Shown here: piece after piece, positions 37,118 to 46,100 of the stretch
Layout of the letters: each line of letters begins with the position of its first letter
Numbering within the stretch: the first letter of the stretch is position 1
DNA from: an uncultured Saccharospirillaceae bacterium
GTDB lineage: Bacteria > Pseudomonadota > Gammaproteobacteria > Pseudomonadales > Oceanobacteraceae
DNA: 64,000 nt
Direction: 5' to 3'
Assembly (NCBI GenBank): GCA_947503895.1
Contig: CANNFT010000001.1
Location: forward strand, 496,001 to 560,000
Position numbers and translations under genes: made by a program
The notes under the pieces: generated by a model
What the model was told of the DNA's origin: nothing
Seen by the model: only the letters and a program-made list of their open reading frames with translations
Databases searched by the model: none

Positions 37118-38551
37118 ATGAACCCCTATCGTCAACCTGTCATTCTCGTTGCTTCTGCTTTGCTCATTGCTGGCTTTACAGTCACGAGCCTTGTGAGCTA
37201 CTTAGTTTCACTCAGTGAATTGAGAGCTCGACTTATCGACACCGTTTTACCGCTGACGGTAGACAACATCTATTTAGAAGTTCGTAATAACCTACTAAAA
37301 CCCATTTACATTTCTTCGCTCATGGCCAGCGACACGTTCGTGCGAGATTGGGCTCTTAACGGAGAAAAGGACATTAGTAAAATTACCAATTATCTTCGTG
37401 AGATCAGCGAGATACACAACACCCTCACCAGCTTTTTCGCCACCGAAAAAACACGCAATTACTACACTGAAGATGGCATGCTACAAGTATTATCTGAGAA
37501 TGATCCTGCGGACCTCTGGTTTTTCAGAGTGCGCGGGATGGACAAAGCATACGAGGTGAACTTAGACACAGATGAGAAAAGCTTAAGACTTCCCACTATT
37601 TTTATAAATCATCGAATGCTGGATAACGATGGCAAACTGGTTGGAGTGATTGGCGTTGGTTTAGCCGCCGATTCTGTTCATGAGCTCATGAGTTCATTTC
37701 AAGTGCACGCCCAACGAAATATATATTTAATTGATCGCACTGGAGAAATTAAAATCTCCACCAATGATACAGATCGACTCAACCTTAGAAAAATACCCGG
37801 GCTAGCAACACACGCAAACGAAATACTAGATGGCAGCACACAACAATTTTCATACACCCACAAGGGCGAGCTAATTCATGTCAATATTCGATTTGTTGAA
37901 GACTTTAATTGGTTTATTTTAGTAGAAGAGTCTGAAGAATCGATCAAGCATGACATTCGCAGTGCTTTATTTTTCAATATTGTGGTGAGTTTTTTGATCA
38001 CCGTCGTCATTGTCATTATTAACAGCCAATTGATTCGGCAATATCAAATTAAAATGGAGAAACTAGCCACCACTGACACACTAACCGGCCTTTATAACCG
38101 CTATTCATTCGACCTTCTAATGGAGAATGCTGTTACCTCTGCGAAGCGACACCGCCTTCCATTAAGCTTAATGCTGTTTGATATTGACCACTTTAAACGC
38201 ATCAATGATCAGTACGGTCATCTAACCGGAGACCAAGCGCTCATTCACACAACGCACATCGCCAAACAGTGCATTAGAGAAGCGGATATATTAGCACGCT
38301 GGGGTGGCGAAGAATTTATGATACTGCTCGAAAATTGTGACCAAAAAAATGCGGAAAGCGTTGCACACTCCATTCGAGAAAGGTTGGCAAAAAATCCGAT
38401 TCACATCAATGGTCGAGGTATAGAATTAACCGCAAGTTTTGGCGTGGTGCAATACTTAAATGGTGAATTAATCAGCGACATGCTAAAGCGTGTTGACACT
38501 GCAATGTATGAAGCCAAAGAGACGGGGCGCAATAAAGTGGTGGTATTGTAA
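37118..38551 (+). CDS. Membrane diguanylate cyclase with periplasmic sensor domain
   Basis: Makes c-di-GMP from two GTP. It has 477 residues: membrane segment at about 8-32, a periplasmic sensor of about 250 residues resembling the dCache/PDC group ('RDWALNGEKD', 'GVIGVGLAAD', 'YLIDRTGEIKIS'), a second segment near 288-308, and a GGDEF domain. The active site is 'GGEEF' at 396-400, and an inhibitory site R387-E-A-D390 lies exactly five residues before it, so product inhibition is expected. AAAGGTAGG precedes the ATG. The signal sensed is unknown. The gene is flanked by 249- and 246-nt gaps and is probably monocistronic. Confidence 0.92.
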   Translation: MNPYRQPVILVASALLIAGFTVTSLVSYLVSLSELRARLIDTVLPLTVDNIYLEVRNNLLKPIYISSLMASDTFVRDWALNGEKDISKITNYLREISEIHNTLTSFFATEKTRNYYTEDGMLQVLSENDPADLWFFRVRGMDKAYEVNLDTDEKSLRLPTIFINHRMLDNDGKLVGVIGVGLAADSVHELMSSFQVHAQRNIYLIDRTGEIKISTNDTDRLNLRKIPGLATHANEILDGSTQQFSYTHKGELIHVNIRFVEDFNWFILVEESEESIKHDIRSALFFNIVVSFLITVVIVIINSQLIRQYQIKMEKLATTDTLTGLYNRYSFDLLMENAVTSAKRHRLPLSLMLFDIDHFKRINDQYGHLTGDQALIHTTHIAKQCIREADILARWGGEEFMILLENCDQKNAESVAHSIRERLAKNPIHINGRGIELTASFGVVQYLNGELISDMLKRVDTAMYEAKETGRNKVVVL

Positions 38552-38797
38552 TAATAAAATTGCAAAATTTCGCGCGCACAAATAAAACGTTACAGGAGAA
38601 TTTTTAACATCCTGTATCAAATTCTTCTTTGATGCATACTAATATAAATTGGTAATCCAATATTTTTTAACGTAGCGACCAGCAGAATCTATACATCCAT
38701 AACTGGCTTTACGCGGCCACTTGATGAGATCATCGAAAATAAACTCAGAGCCAATCCCTGCCAGCTCCCCTCCCTATTCAAGAACAACGTAGTCAGT

Positions 38798-39388
38798 CTA
38801 TTCTGTGGGCGATAGCGACGGCGTTAATGCATTCATCGCCCAGATTGGAAATGGCTCCATAAAGATTTCTAGTTCCCCATTGATTTGCGTAAATACTTTT
38901 CGGTATGGCTGATCACACAATGAATTTTCTAAGGCATACACACGATCACATAGGGGAATAACTTTTTGTATGTTGCGCAACAATCTTGGTACTCGTTGTG
39001 TCACCTTTTCCTCAGGAACATTATGGCCGCCTTGCTGTACGCGTTGTGATACACGCGCGTTGTTGAGTTCTGTATTTTCAAGGTGAATCCAGACCAGTAT
39101 TATTTCATAGCCAAAGGCTTTGGCTTGCGCTACGAAGTCAATTTTAGAGGGGTGCGAGAATACGGTTTCAAAACAGAAGCTTCGCCCAGTCTGAATTAAC
39201 TGAAGCCTCTGCTGCTCGGCAAGTTGAGCGGCTTCATAACTGTGGCGCTCTGGTTGATCAGGGAATAATTGACGCGCGATGATATCTGCATTTACAAAGG
39301 GAAGCCCTAATGGCTCTATGCGCTGGTGATAAAAAGTGCTTTTACCTGAGCCGTTGCCACCCACTAGCATCCATAATTGACGACTCAT
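38798..39388 (-). CDS. Zeta-toxin-like P-loop kinase (COG4185-type)
   Basis: 196 residues from the ATG at 39388. Walker A 'GGNGSGKST' stands at the N-terminus, followed by 'FVNADIIARQLFP', 'FCFETVFSHPSKIDF' and 'RVQQGGHNVPEEKVTQRV', the pattern of zeta-like predicted kinases. Zeta toxins phosphorylate UDP-N-acetylglucosamine or other small molecules and poison wall synthesis; whether this one does is unknown. The gene lies 165 nt downstream of a ParD-like antitoxin gene on the same strand, so a toxin-antitoxin pair is likely. An AAA-type housekeeping kinase cannot be excluded. No truncation seen. Confidence 0.75.
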   Translation of the reverse strand: MSRQLWMLVGGNGSGKSTFYHQRIEPLGLPFVNADIIARQLFPDQPERHSYEAAQLAEQQRLQLIQTGRSFCFETVFSHPSKIDFVAQAKAFGYEIILVWIHLENTELNNARVSQRVQQGGHNVPEEKVTQRVPRLLRNIQKVIPLCDRVYALENSLCDQPYRKVFTQINGELEIFMEPFPIWAMNALTPSLSPTE

Positions 39389-39553
39389 ATCACCGTGTTT
39401 CCGCAATTAAAAATGAATAATAACCAACATACTCAAGAATGGTGATGCTTTAAATCGGTCATACCCGCAGTATTGATTTTGTGGCGATACTGAACGCCGT
39501 TTAAGACACAGAATGATCCATTCTATGGAGAAATTTCTTCAATTTAGTCTGAT

Positions 39554-39958
39554 TTAAATATCAATGGGTAAGAATTCGCCATTGAGGAAACGACCCACCA
39601 CCACAGTATCGCCTTCTCGTTTTTCAAGATAACCTGGGTGAGTCTGTGAAGCTTGATAACGAATGGATGATTGAGCAACCGAAGCAGCTAGCTGCCCACT
39701 AGCACGATCAATATCGAGCGCTTCAAATACGAAATCAGCATCAATGGGGCCGGAAAGCGTGGGCTCCACTTTTATGGAAGCCAAACCGGTTTGAACATTG
39801 AGAATGGCTTGCGGGTCCAGCATACCTTGCACGGCTTGGCCTAATTCAGCCCAGTACTCAATTTGCTCAGCCGGGGTTCTATGGTGAAGCGCTGCCGTCA
39901 TCTGGGCTTTCGCCATTAAGTCAGCCTCTAATCGAATCGGGGAAGATGCTTTCGCCAT
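39554..39958 (-). CDS. ParD-like antitoxin family protein
   Basis: 134 residues. The N-terminus 'IRLEADLMAKAQMTAALHHRTPAEQIEYWAELGQAV' (seen in parts) is the ribbon-helix-helix-like segment of the ParD-like antitoxin family (PF11903 as I remember it). The C-terminal half is likely to bind the toxin. The second ATG (39958) is preferred: AGGAGG lies 8 nt upstream of it but only 2 nt before the first ATG. A palindrome overlaps its promoter, fitting autoregulation. The downstream kinase would be the toxin. If the family call is wrong, it is at least a small DNA-binding-like protein. Confidence 0.72.
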   Translation of the reverse strand: MAKASSPIRLEADLMAKAQMTAALHHRTPAEQIEYWAELGQAVQGMLDPQAILNVQTGLASIKVEPTLSGPIDADFVFEALDIDRASGQLAASVAQSSIRYQASQTHPGYLEKREGDTVVVGRFLNGEFLPIDI

Positions 39959-39989
39959 GCTCATGGCCTCCTATAGCGTACCTGCCTAG

Positions 39990-40026
39990 AATATAGCTCA
40001 GATTTCATACTGTAGCAATCTGCTAC
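39990..40026 (-). promoter_or_regulatory. Promoter and candidate operator of the antitoxin gene
   Basis: On the minus strand TTGCTA (40013-40018) and TATATT (39990-39995) are separated by exactly 17 nt. The -35 lies inside the perfect palindrome GTAGCA-ATC-TGCTAC (40012-40026). A third TGCTAC half-site is at 40045-40050, 24 nt further upstream. This is the layout of an autorepressed toxin-antitoxin operon. Confidence 0.6.
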
Positions 40027-40189
40027 ACCAAACTAATTGCATTTTGCTACAAGGCTTTCAATGAATATGAAAGATGAGCCATTCTCGATCATGTCCCGTG
40101 AGCGTCAGGCGAAACCAAAAACAGATTTCGCGGACTCTCTTTTACAAGCAGGCCGATACCGCTACGTACAATGTACAGACTCATCCCAC

Positions 40190-41221
40190 TTAACTTTTAG
40201 TGTGCGGTACGACCTTACTCATTAAGGCAGACCAAACGATGCTTGGGCCAACGGTGTCGTAACAGGGTGGATGCTGATCGTTAAATTGGCATTTTTTATT
40301 CAGACACGGCGCGCATGGATAATCAGCAGATTTAACAATGACACTCGGACCGAGTACACCGGTTAACGTCGCATCTGTGGCACCGTAAATCGCCACGGAC
40401 GGTACTTCTAAACCGGCGACGACATGGCTCAGGCCGGTATCTACACCCACGACCCCATTGGCAAAACATAGGTAAGATGTGAGTTCCGACAAGCCCATTT
40501 TAGGCAATACCGTTGCATTGTTACCGTGAGAAGCAATGCGCTCTGCCCGTTGCTGCTCCTCATCATTACCCCACGGCAAGTACACGTGATAACCCTGCTC
40601 TGCCGCGAGCTGCGCTAATGCAATCCAGTGCGCCTCCGGCCATAGCTTAGTGACCCACGTAGTGCCATGCAGGAACACCAAATAAGGGGCATCAGCCTTT
40701 GGCAATGACCACCTGCTTTTATCTAATCCGTAACTCACTTGATCTTCGCTGCCAACGGGGTAATTTAGGGCTTTCGCAAAGAGTTGCCGCACACGCCAAA
40801 TGGCATGAACGCCTTTTTTAACTGAATGAGCTTCTTGATACGCCTTAGCCGCCAGCGGTTCTCGTGCACTGTGCTTATCAAAGCCAGCTTTGCGAGAACC
40901 TCGACTTAATGCTGTGACCACCCCACTTTTTATTAACCCTTGAGCATCCAACACTAAGTCTGCATCAGTATTTTTTATTTCCTTTAAAAATGCTTTCAAC
41001 TCAGCGCGAGTCTCTTGGCTGAGCAAATTTTTACGCCAACGTCGCCAAGCAATCGGAATCACTTTTTTAACGGCTGGATGCCAAGCAGCCATGGACGCAA
41101 ACCCCTCTTCAACCACCCATGTGACTTCTAAGTTGGGAATATGTTTTTGGGCTTCCGTCAACGCTGGAAACGTATGAAATACATCGCCCAATGAAGACAT
41201 TTTTATTAGCAGTAACTTCAT
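40190..41221 (-). CDS. waaC: LPS heptosyltransferase I WaaC
   Basis: Adds the first heptose to Kdo2-lipid A at the inner membrane. It is a GT9-family enzyme of 343 residues from the ATG at 41221. 'MKLLLIKMSSLGDVFHTFPALTEA' (in part), 'VTWVVEEGFA', 'DAQGLIKSG', 'VFLHGTTWVTKLWPEAHW' and 'GVDTGLSHVVAGL' follow E. coli WaaC (RfaC) closely as I remember it; the aspartate and lysine of the heptosyltransferase active site are kept. A CxxC-type 'CAPCLNKKC' near the end is shared with many marine relatives. It stands alone, away from other core genes. Confidence 0.93.
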   Translation of the reverse strand: MKLLLIKMSSLGDVFHTFPALTEAQKHIPNLEVTWVVEEGFASMAAWHPAVKKVIPIAWRRWRKNLLSQETRAELKAFLKEIKNTDADLVLDAQGLIKSGVVTALSRGSRKAGFDKHSAREPLAAKAYQEAHSVKKGVHAIWRVRQLFAKALNYPVGSEDQVSYGLDKSRWSLPKADAPYLVFLHGTTWVTKLWPEAHWIALAQLAAEQGYHVYLPWGNDEEQQRAERIASHGNNATVLPKMGLSELTSYLCFANGVVGVDTGLSHVVAGLEVPSVAIYGATDATLTGVLGPSVIVKSADYPCAPCLNKKCQFNDQHPPCYDTVGPSIVWSALMSKVVPHTKS

Positions 41222-41304
41222 AGTGAAGGGGTCAACCAAATTTATCTGAATGAGATTAATATATTGAGGTCTTCAAGCGACACGAGGAAACTCGGTCGTC
41301 TGAC

Positions 41305-41403
41305 TTAATTAAGGGCAATTTGACTCTCGTCTCTGGCTTCCTGCTTCGCTCTAGCTGCTGCACCCATGCAGTCTTGCAAGTTTGCTTCGCGCTTGAGAGT
41401 CAT
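41305..41403 (-). CDS. Possible 32-residue peptide
   Basis: A short frame starting at the ATG 41403, between waaC and the XRE-like gene. It encodes an A/K/R/E/Q-rich, probably helical peptide ('KREANLQDCMGAAARAKQEA'). The frame is open upstream to overlap the end of the XRE-like gene, where a TTG could start a 47-residue version. Composition looks coding, but no ribosome-binding site is clear, and the region also forms an imperfect hairpin (TGACTCTC at 41321, GAGAGTCA at 41395). I do not recognise it. Confidence 0.2.
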   Translation of the reverse strand: MTLKREANLQDCMGAAARAKQEARDESQIALN

Positions 41404-41440
41404 CGCTACTGACGTTAGAGAGACGCCCTTATGGCTAATA

Positions 41441-41704
41441 TTAGCCAAGCAAATCAAAGCTCGGACCAGTATCCGTGTCGCCTGCTTGATCTAGCCAGCG
41501 ACTTGGCTTGCTAAAGGTTTGCTCCATCAAGCGAGCCAAGCTATCGGAAATAGATTTCGCTGCATCTTCGGCCAGTAGCAACTGAATACTGCGCTCTTCT
41601 TTGCCTAAACATAAGGCAAATGCCAATTCATCCAAAGCGTTCTCTTTCATCAGTGCCAACGCATTTTGTCGTCTTACTTCAGATAAATTCACATCAACTC
41701 TCAA
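41441..41704 (-). CDS. Small XRE-type helix-turn-helix-like protein
   Basis: 87 residues. The part 'EVRRQNALALMKENALDELAF', 'LGKEERSIQLLLAEDAA' and 'ISDSLARLMEQTFSKPSRWLDQ' (each partial) follows the one-domain XRE repressor pattern that ends with an invariant 'P..WLD'. A role as DNA-binding regulator is therefore plausible; DNA targets are unknown. It is divergent from the fabB-carboxylase pair with 176 nt between, so it may regulate them. A 14-nt palindrome, GGCTAATATTAGCC, spans its stop codon at 41433-41446. Confidence 0.6.
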   Translation of the reverse strand: MRVDVNLSEVRRQNALALMKENALDELAFALCLGKEERSIQLLLAEDAAKSISDSLARLMEQTFSKPSRWLDQAGDTDTGPSFDLLG

Positions 41705-41880
41705 TGGGCGACGACGTCACCCTAACGATAGGTTACGACTTACAAGCAAAGAGGCAGTATAACCCGTTCTGCGGTACACCAGAACCAAAGCAATAACAGA
41801 ACAGGCATAAAATGAAATAATTAAGACACATTGCAGGACTATGCTCACATCTACCCCGTAAAAGGAATGAGGACTGGACA

Positions 41881-43089
41881 ATGAAGCGTGTCGTGGTAAC
41901 CGGACTTGGGATTGTTTCCTGTATAGGTAATAACCAAACTGAAGTATTAGATTCACTTAAAAACGGGACTTCCGGTATTAGCCCAATGCCAGACTATAAG
42001 GAACTGGGGTTTCGCAGTCAGGTAGCCGGTAAGCCTCAAATTAATGTCGAGTCTTACCTAGACCGAAAAACTCTTCGTTTTATGGGCGAGGCTTCTGCTT
42101 ATGCTGCGATCGCGACACAACAAGCCATTTTGGATGCGGGCCTAGAAGCCCATGAAGTATCAAACGATAGAACCGGCGTCGTCGCAGGCTCCGGTGGTGC
42201 ATCCACCAGCGATGTCATTGAAGGTGCAGACATTCTGAGAAGCAAAGGTGTTCGTAAACTCGGCGCTTTTCGAGTACCGAGAGCAATGGGCAGTACCTGC
42301 TCGGCAAATATCGCCAATACATTTAAAATCAAAGGGGTTAATTATTCGATTAGCTCAGCGTGTTCCACTAGCGCCCACTGTATTGGCCATGGAATGGAGC
42401 TGATTCAGCTAGGTAAGCAAGATCGAGTATTTGTAGGGGGTGGCGAGCAACTGCACTGGTCTCAGACCATGCAATTCGACGCGATGGGTGCTCTCTCATC
42501 TAAATACAATGACAAGCCTGCCACTTCCAGTCGCCCGTATGATGCTCAGCGCGATGGCTTTGTCATTGCCGGTGGTGCCGGCATGCTGGTGCTTGAAGAT
42601 TATGAAATTGCAAAAGCTCGAGGCGCTAAGATTTACGCTGAACTCGTCGGCTATGGGGCAACCAGCGATGGCTTCGACATGGTATCGCCCAGTGGCGAAG
42701 GCGCAGAGCGGTGCATGAAAATGGCCACCGCTCACCTGCCGTTCACCGTTGACTACATCAATACTCACGGCACCAGTACGCCCGCGGGTGATATGGTTGA
42801 ACTATCCGCCATCGGCAGAACCTTTTCTGAATCCAACCCGCTCATCAGCAGTACAAAATCGCTAACAGGTCACTCTTTAGGTGCGACCGGCGTACAAGAA
42901 GCCATTTATTGCTTATTAATGATGCACGAAAACTTTGTCGCTGGTTCAAAAAATATTGACGATTTAGACCCAGAAGCAGCCGGATTCAACATTGTTCACG
43001 AGAGTCGAAAAGTTGAATTGCAGTCCATTCTATCGAACAGTTTTGGTTTTGGTGGCACGAATGCATGTTTATGCTTTGCTAAGCTGTAA
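41881..43089 (+). CDS. fabB: 3-oxoacyl-ACP synthase I (FabB-type)
   Basis: Condensing enzyme of fatty-acid elongation, in E. coli the one needed for unsaturated chains. It has 402 residues. The nucleophile is C161 in '[10 protein letters not shown]', with histidines in '[10 protein letters not shown]' and '[10 protein letters not shown]', and '[10 protein letters not shown]' at the end; 'CSANIANTF' and '[14 protein letters not shown]' are FabB rather than FabF features. GAGGA lies before the ATG. fabA, the usual neighbour, is absent. Instead it is followed after 90 nt by the giant carboxylase gene, which could supply its malonyl-CoA. A FabF homologue exists at 7488. Confidence 0.92.
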   Translation: MKRVVVTGLGIVSCIGNNQTEVLDSLKNGTSGISPMPDYKELGFRSQVAGKPQINVESYLDRKTLRFMGEASAYAAIATQQAILDAGLEAHEVSNDRTGVVAGSGGASTSDVIEGADILRSKGVRKLGAFRVPRAMGSTCSANIANTFKIKGVNYSISSACSTSAHCIGHGMELIQLGKQDRVFVGGGEQLHWSQTMQFDAMGALSSKYNDKPATSSRPYDAQRDGFVIAGGAGMLVLEDYEIAKARGAKIYAELVGYGATSDGFDMVSPSGEGAERCMKMATAHLPFTVDYINTHGTSTPAGDMVELSAIGRTFSESNPLISSTKSLTGHSLGATGVQEAIYCLLMMHENFVAGSKNIDDLDPEAAGFNIVHESRKVELQSILSNSFGFGGTNACLCFAKL

Positions 43090-43179
43090 ATGCTCAAAAA
43101 GTCTGTTATAAAGTTACGAAATTAAGAGCGCAGAGCCTTTACCGTTCATAACAAAAAGTCACATAAGTGCCCAAATTCT

Positions 43180-46100
43180 ATGTCTCAATTCGAAACTGAT
43201 CAGCTCTTTCAAATAGCTGAAAAACTTAGCCAAGACTTTTCTCTTTTTCCAAGCCAGGGGGATCACCCTGCCTCACCGACAATTCGGGGCTTATTAACGC
43301 AGGATGAAATAGAGTCCAAGTTAGAAGTATTAGCCGACCTCGATATCGATGGATACATTCAATCGGTTGTAGCGCCTAGCGAGTCCAGCCAAAGATTGAA
43401 CGCCAAGCAACTTGTACACAAAATCACCAATCGCATTATCATCGAAAAAGAAGATGGCCCGCTTTATATAGCAGAAGTAGAGTTAGACTTTGGCCACAGT
43501 TTTAGAAGAATCGGCTTCATCGGTCAGAATCGTGAACAACGCAATGGGGCTTGGATGCCGGAGCATCATGCACGGGCAATAGAGGCCATGCACCAGTTTG
43601 CGAAACACGCTATGCCCATCGTTACGCTCATCGACACACCTGGGGCAGATGCAGGTGAAGAAGCCAATACACGAAATCAAGCACATTCAATCTCGCGCTT
43701 AATTTCAGAAATGGCCAACACAGATACCCCAACCATCGGCATTATTTTGGGTGCTGGATACTCTGGTGGCGCTATTCCACTGGCCGCCACCAATATTTTG
43801 TTGTCTGTACGTGACGGCATATTTAATACGATACAACCTCAAGGCCTCGCCAGTATTGCGCGTAAATACAACCTTTCCTGGCAAGAGTGCGCAAAATACG
43901 TAGGTGTTTCAGCCTATGAATTGCAAACCCGTGGTGTCATTGATGGCGTAATTGATTACGCACCAGGCGATCGAATAGACAAACTACAAAACCTCATTAA
44001 GGCGATCGCCAGTAGCATCGAAAGCGTGGAGAAAGGCGCGGAAAAATTTGCACGAGAGAACCCGTATTTATTAGATCACTACCAGCGCAGTGTTGAACGC
44101 TATCTGAATCCTTCAGATAAACTAATGGCCATTGAGAAAGACTCAAGCCTGATGATCGCTGCCTCCGCAACTGAGCATCATAATTTATTCGGCTTAACGT
44201 TCCGTTACCTTCGCTACTTGACGCTTCGTAAGCGCATAAGCTCAACCAGTGTTGGCAACTACAGCCGACTAACGGTCAAAGAGGTGCCAGAAGGCCAACT
44301 GACTGAACGCGTTGAATCTGAAAAGCGTCGTAAGTTCCAACAGTGGTTACAGGCACCCGACAAAATTCGCTATGACGATGGCCTAAACAAGCATTGGAAA
44401 AACTACGTCCAAAAACTCAATGAACGTGGCGGTAACCGCAGTTCACTGGCCCGCTTATTTTTTGGTGAACCTGAAGATAATTACGCCAAAGCTAAACAAG
44501 ATTTTTGCTTTAGCGTCGGCCTGTATTTATTCAATCGCTGGAAGTCTGACTCGGACATAAATTTCGTTGAGTTAATTGCCTACCTCAAGGACTATCAGCA
44601 AACACGTTTTTTACTCACGCAAGATGATATAAGCGATAGCACTGCTATCTTAAGATTCCTCAAAGCCAATGAACACCCGTTGGCCAACTACATGAACAAG
44701 CAAGTCAGCTACGATACTGGCGCTTTAATAGCAGATTACCAAGAAGGTAAACCTTCAAAGGCGCTACGTTCAGCCTTGACGGAAGACTTCAACAATATAA
44801 TTAAAGACGATTTATTCCCTGAAGATGTTCGTGCGTCCATTAACTTGAATACTCGAACCTCGCAACTGGTCAACAACGTTGCTGAGGTGAATCTTGAAGC
44901 CAATAGAAGAATGCTTGAGGACGCCCTTGCGCCCTACCTTCGAGTGAAGGAAGAAGCTGAAATCAAAGAAGGCGGCGATTCGCAGCTGAGTATTCTCGAT
45001 GCTATTCTGACCGACGATTTGCGCAACGATTTCATTAGCATTTGCAATAACATGCTCATGTTCGGTGCTTTGTACGATTTCGTCATCCATCATTTAGTCG
45101 ATATTGCCAAAGAGGCCAAAGAGACACATAGCCTTTCACGTCAAGCAGTATCTAATTTGGTGAATGCGGCATTAGATTTTGCAAATGAACGTATTCAAAC
45201 AGAAGGCAGTAAAGAAGCTTTCGGAGACTGGTTCAAGCACTTCATTGGTTCAAGCTTACGTGGTGACTTCCTTAAAAATGTAGAGGAATGGAAAAAGAAC
45301 GCTTTCCCAAGGTTATCCGATACGCTGTTTGTCATCATTACGTTTTTCTTTGAAAAACTATTGGGTGAGTACTACGACTCTAAAGGCAACAAAGAATACA
45401 ATGGTCGAATCAACCCGGTTTCTATTGGTCGTCGCAAAGACTTTTGGAACCGCCTCACCATTGCCTATTTTGACCTATTGATCCAAGACGTATTAGATGA
45501 CGTTAAAAAGTCCAAATCTACGGGCTATCAAGCGCTGATTGATAAATTCTTCCTCGACTTTGAGGAAATTGGCGGTCACTTGATGACCTCTGATCCCGTT
45601 CAGTTCCCCGGATTTCGCAGTGCCATTGAACGTGCACTGAGCAAAAACATTCCGCCTTGTGGGGTTGTCACCGGCTTTGGCACCATTAAAATCGGCGATG
45701 AGACACGCCGAGTGGGAACGCTCGTGTCCAACTTGGATTTCCAAGCGGGCGCATTTGACATGGCCAGCGCAGAGAAATTTTGTAAATTAATGGTGGAGTG
45801 TGCTCGCCATCAATACCCTATTGTTTGTTTTGTATCTTCTGGCGGCATGCAAACCAAAGAAGGTGCCGCTGCACTCTTCTCAATGGCCGTTGTGAATGAT
45901 CGTGTTACACGATTTGTGCGTGATAACGACTTACCGATTGTGGTATTCGGCTACGGCGATTGTACGGGTGGCGCGCAAGCAAGCTTTGTGACGCACCCGC
46001 TTGTACAAACTTACTATTTTAGTGGCACGAACATGCCTTTTGCAGGCCAAATTGTTGTGCCTTCCTACTTACCCTCAACGGCAACGCTGTCAAACTATTT

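Noticed and set aside
38591..38616. Inverted repeat TACAGGA/TCCTGTA after the diguanylate cyclase gene
   Set aside because: Short 7-bp arms with a 12-nt loop and no T-run; could be chance.
40037..40225. 62-codon plus-strand frame between antitoxin and waaC
   Set aside because: An ATG at 40061 does have AAGG before it, but the frame overlaps the waaC end, lies over the antitoxin control region and resembles nothing I know.
41278..41299. Small GAAA-loop hairpin after waaC region
   Set aside because: Only four-plus-four base pairs and no context; not enough to call an RNA element.
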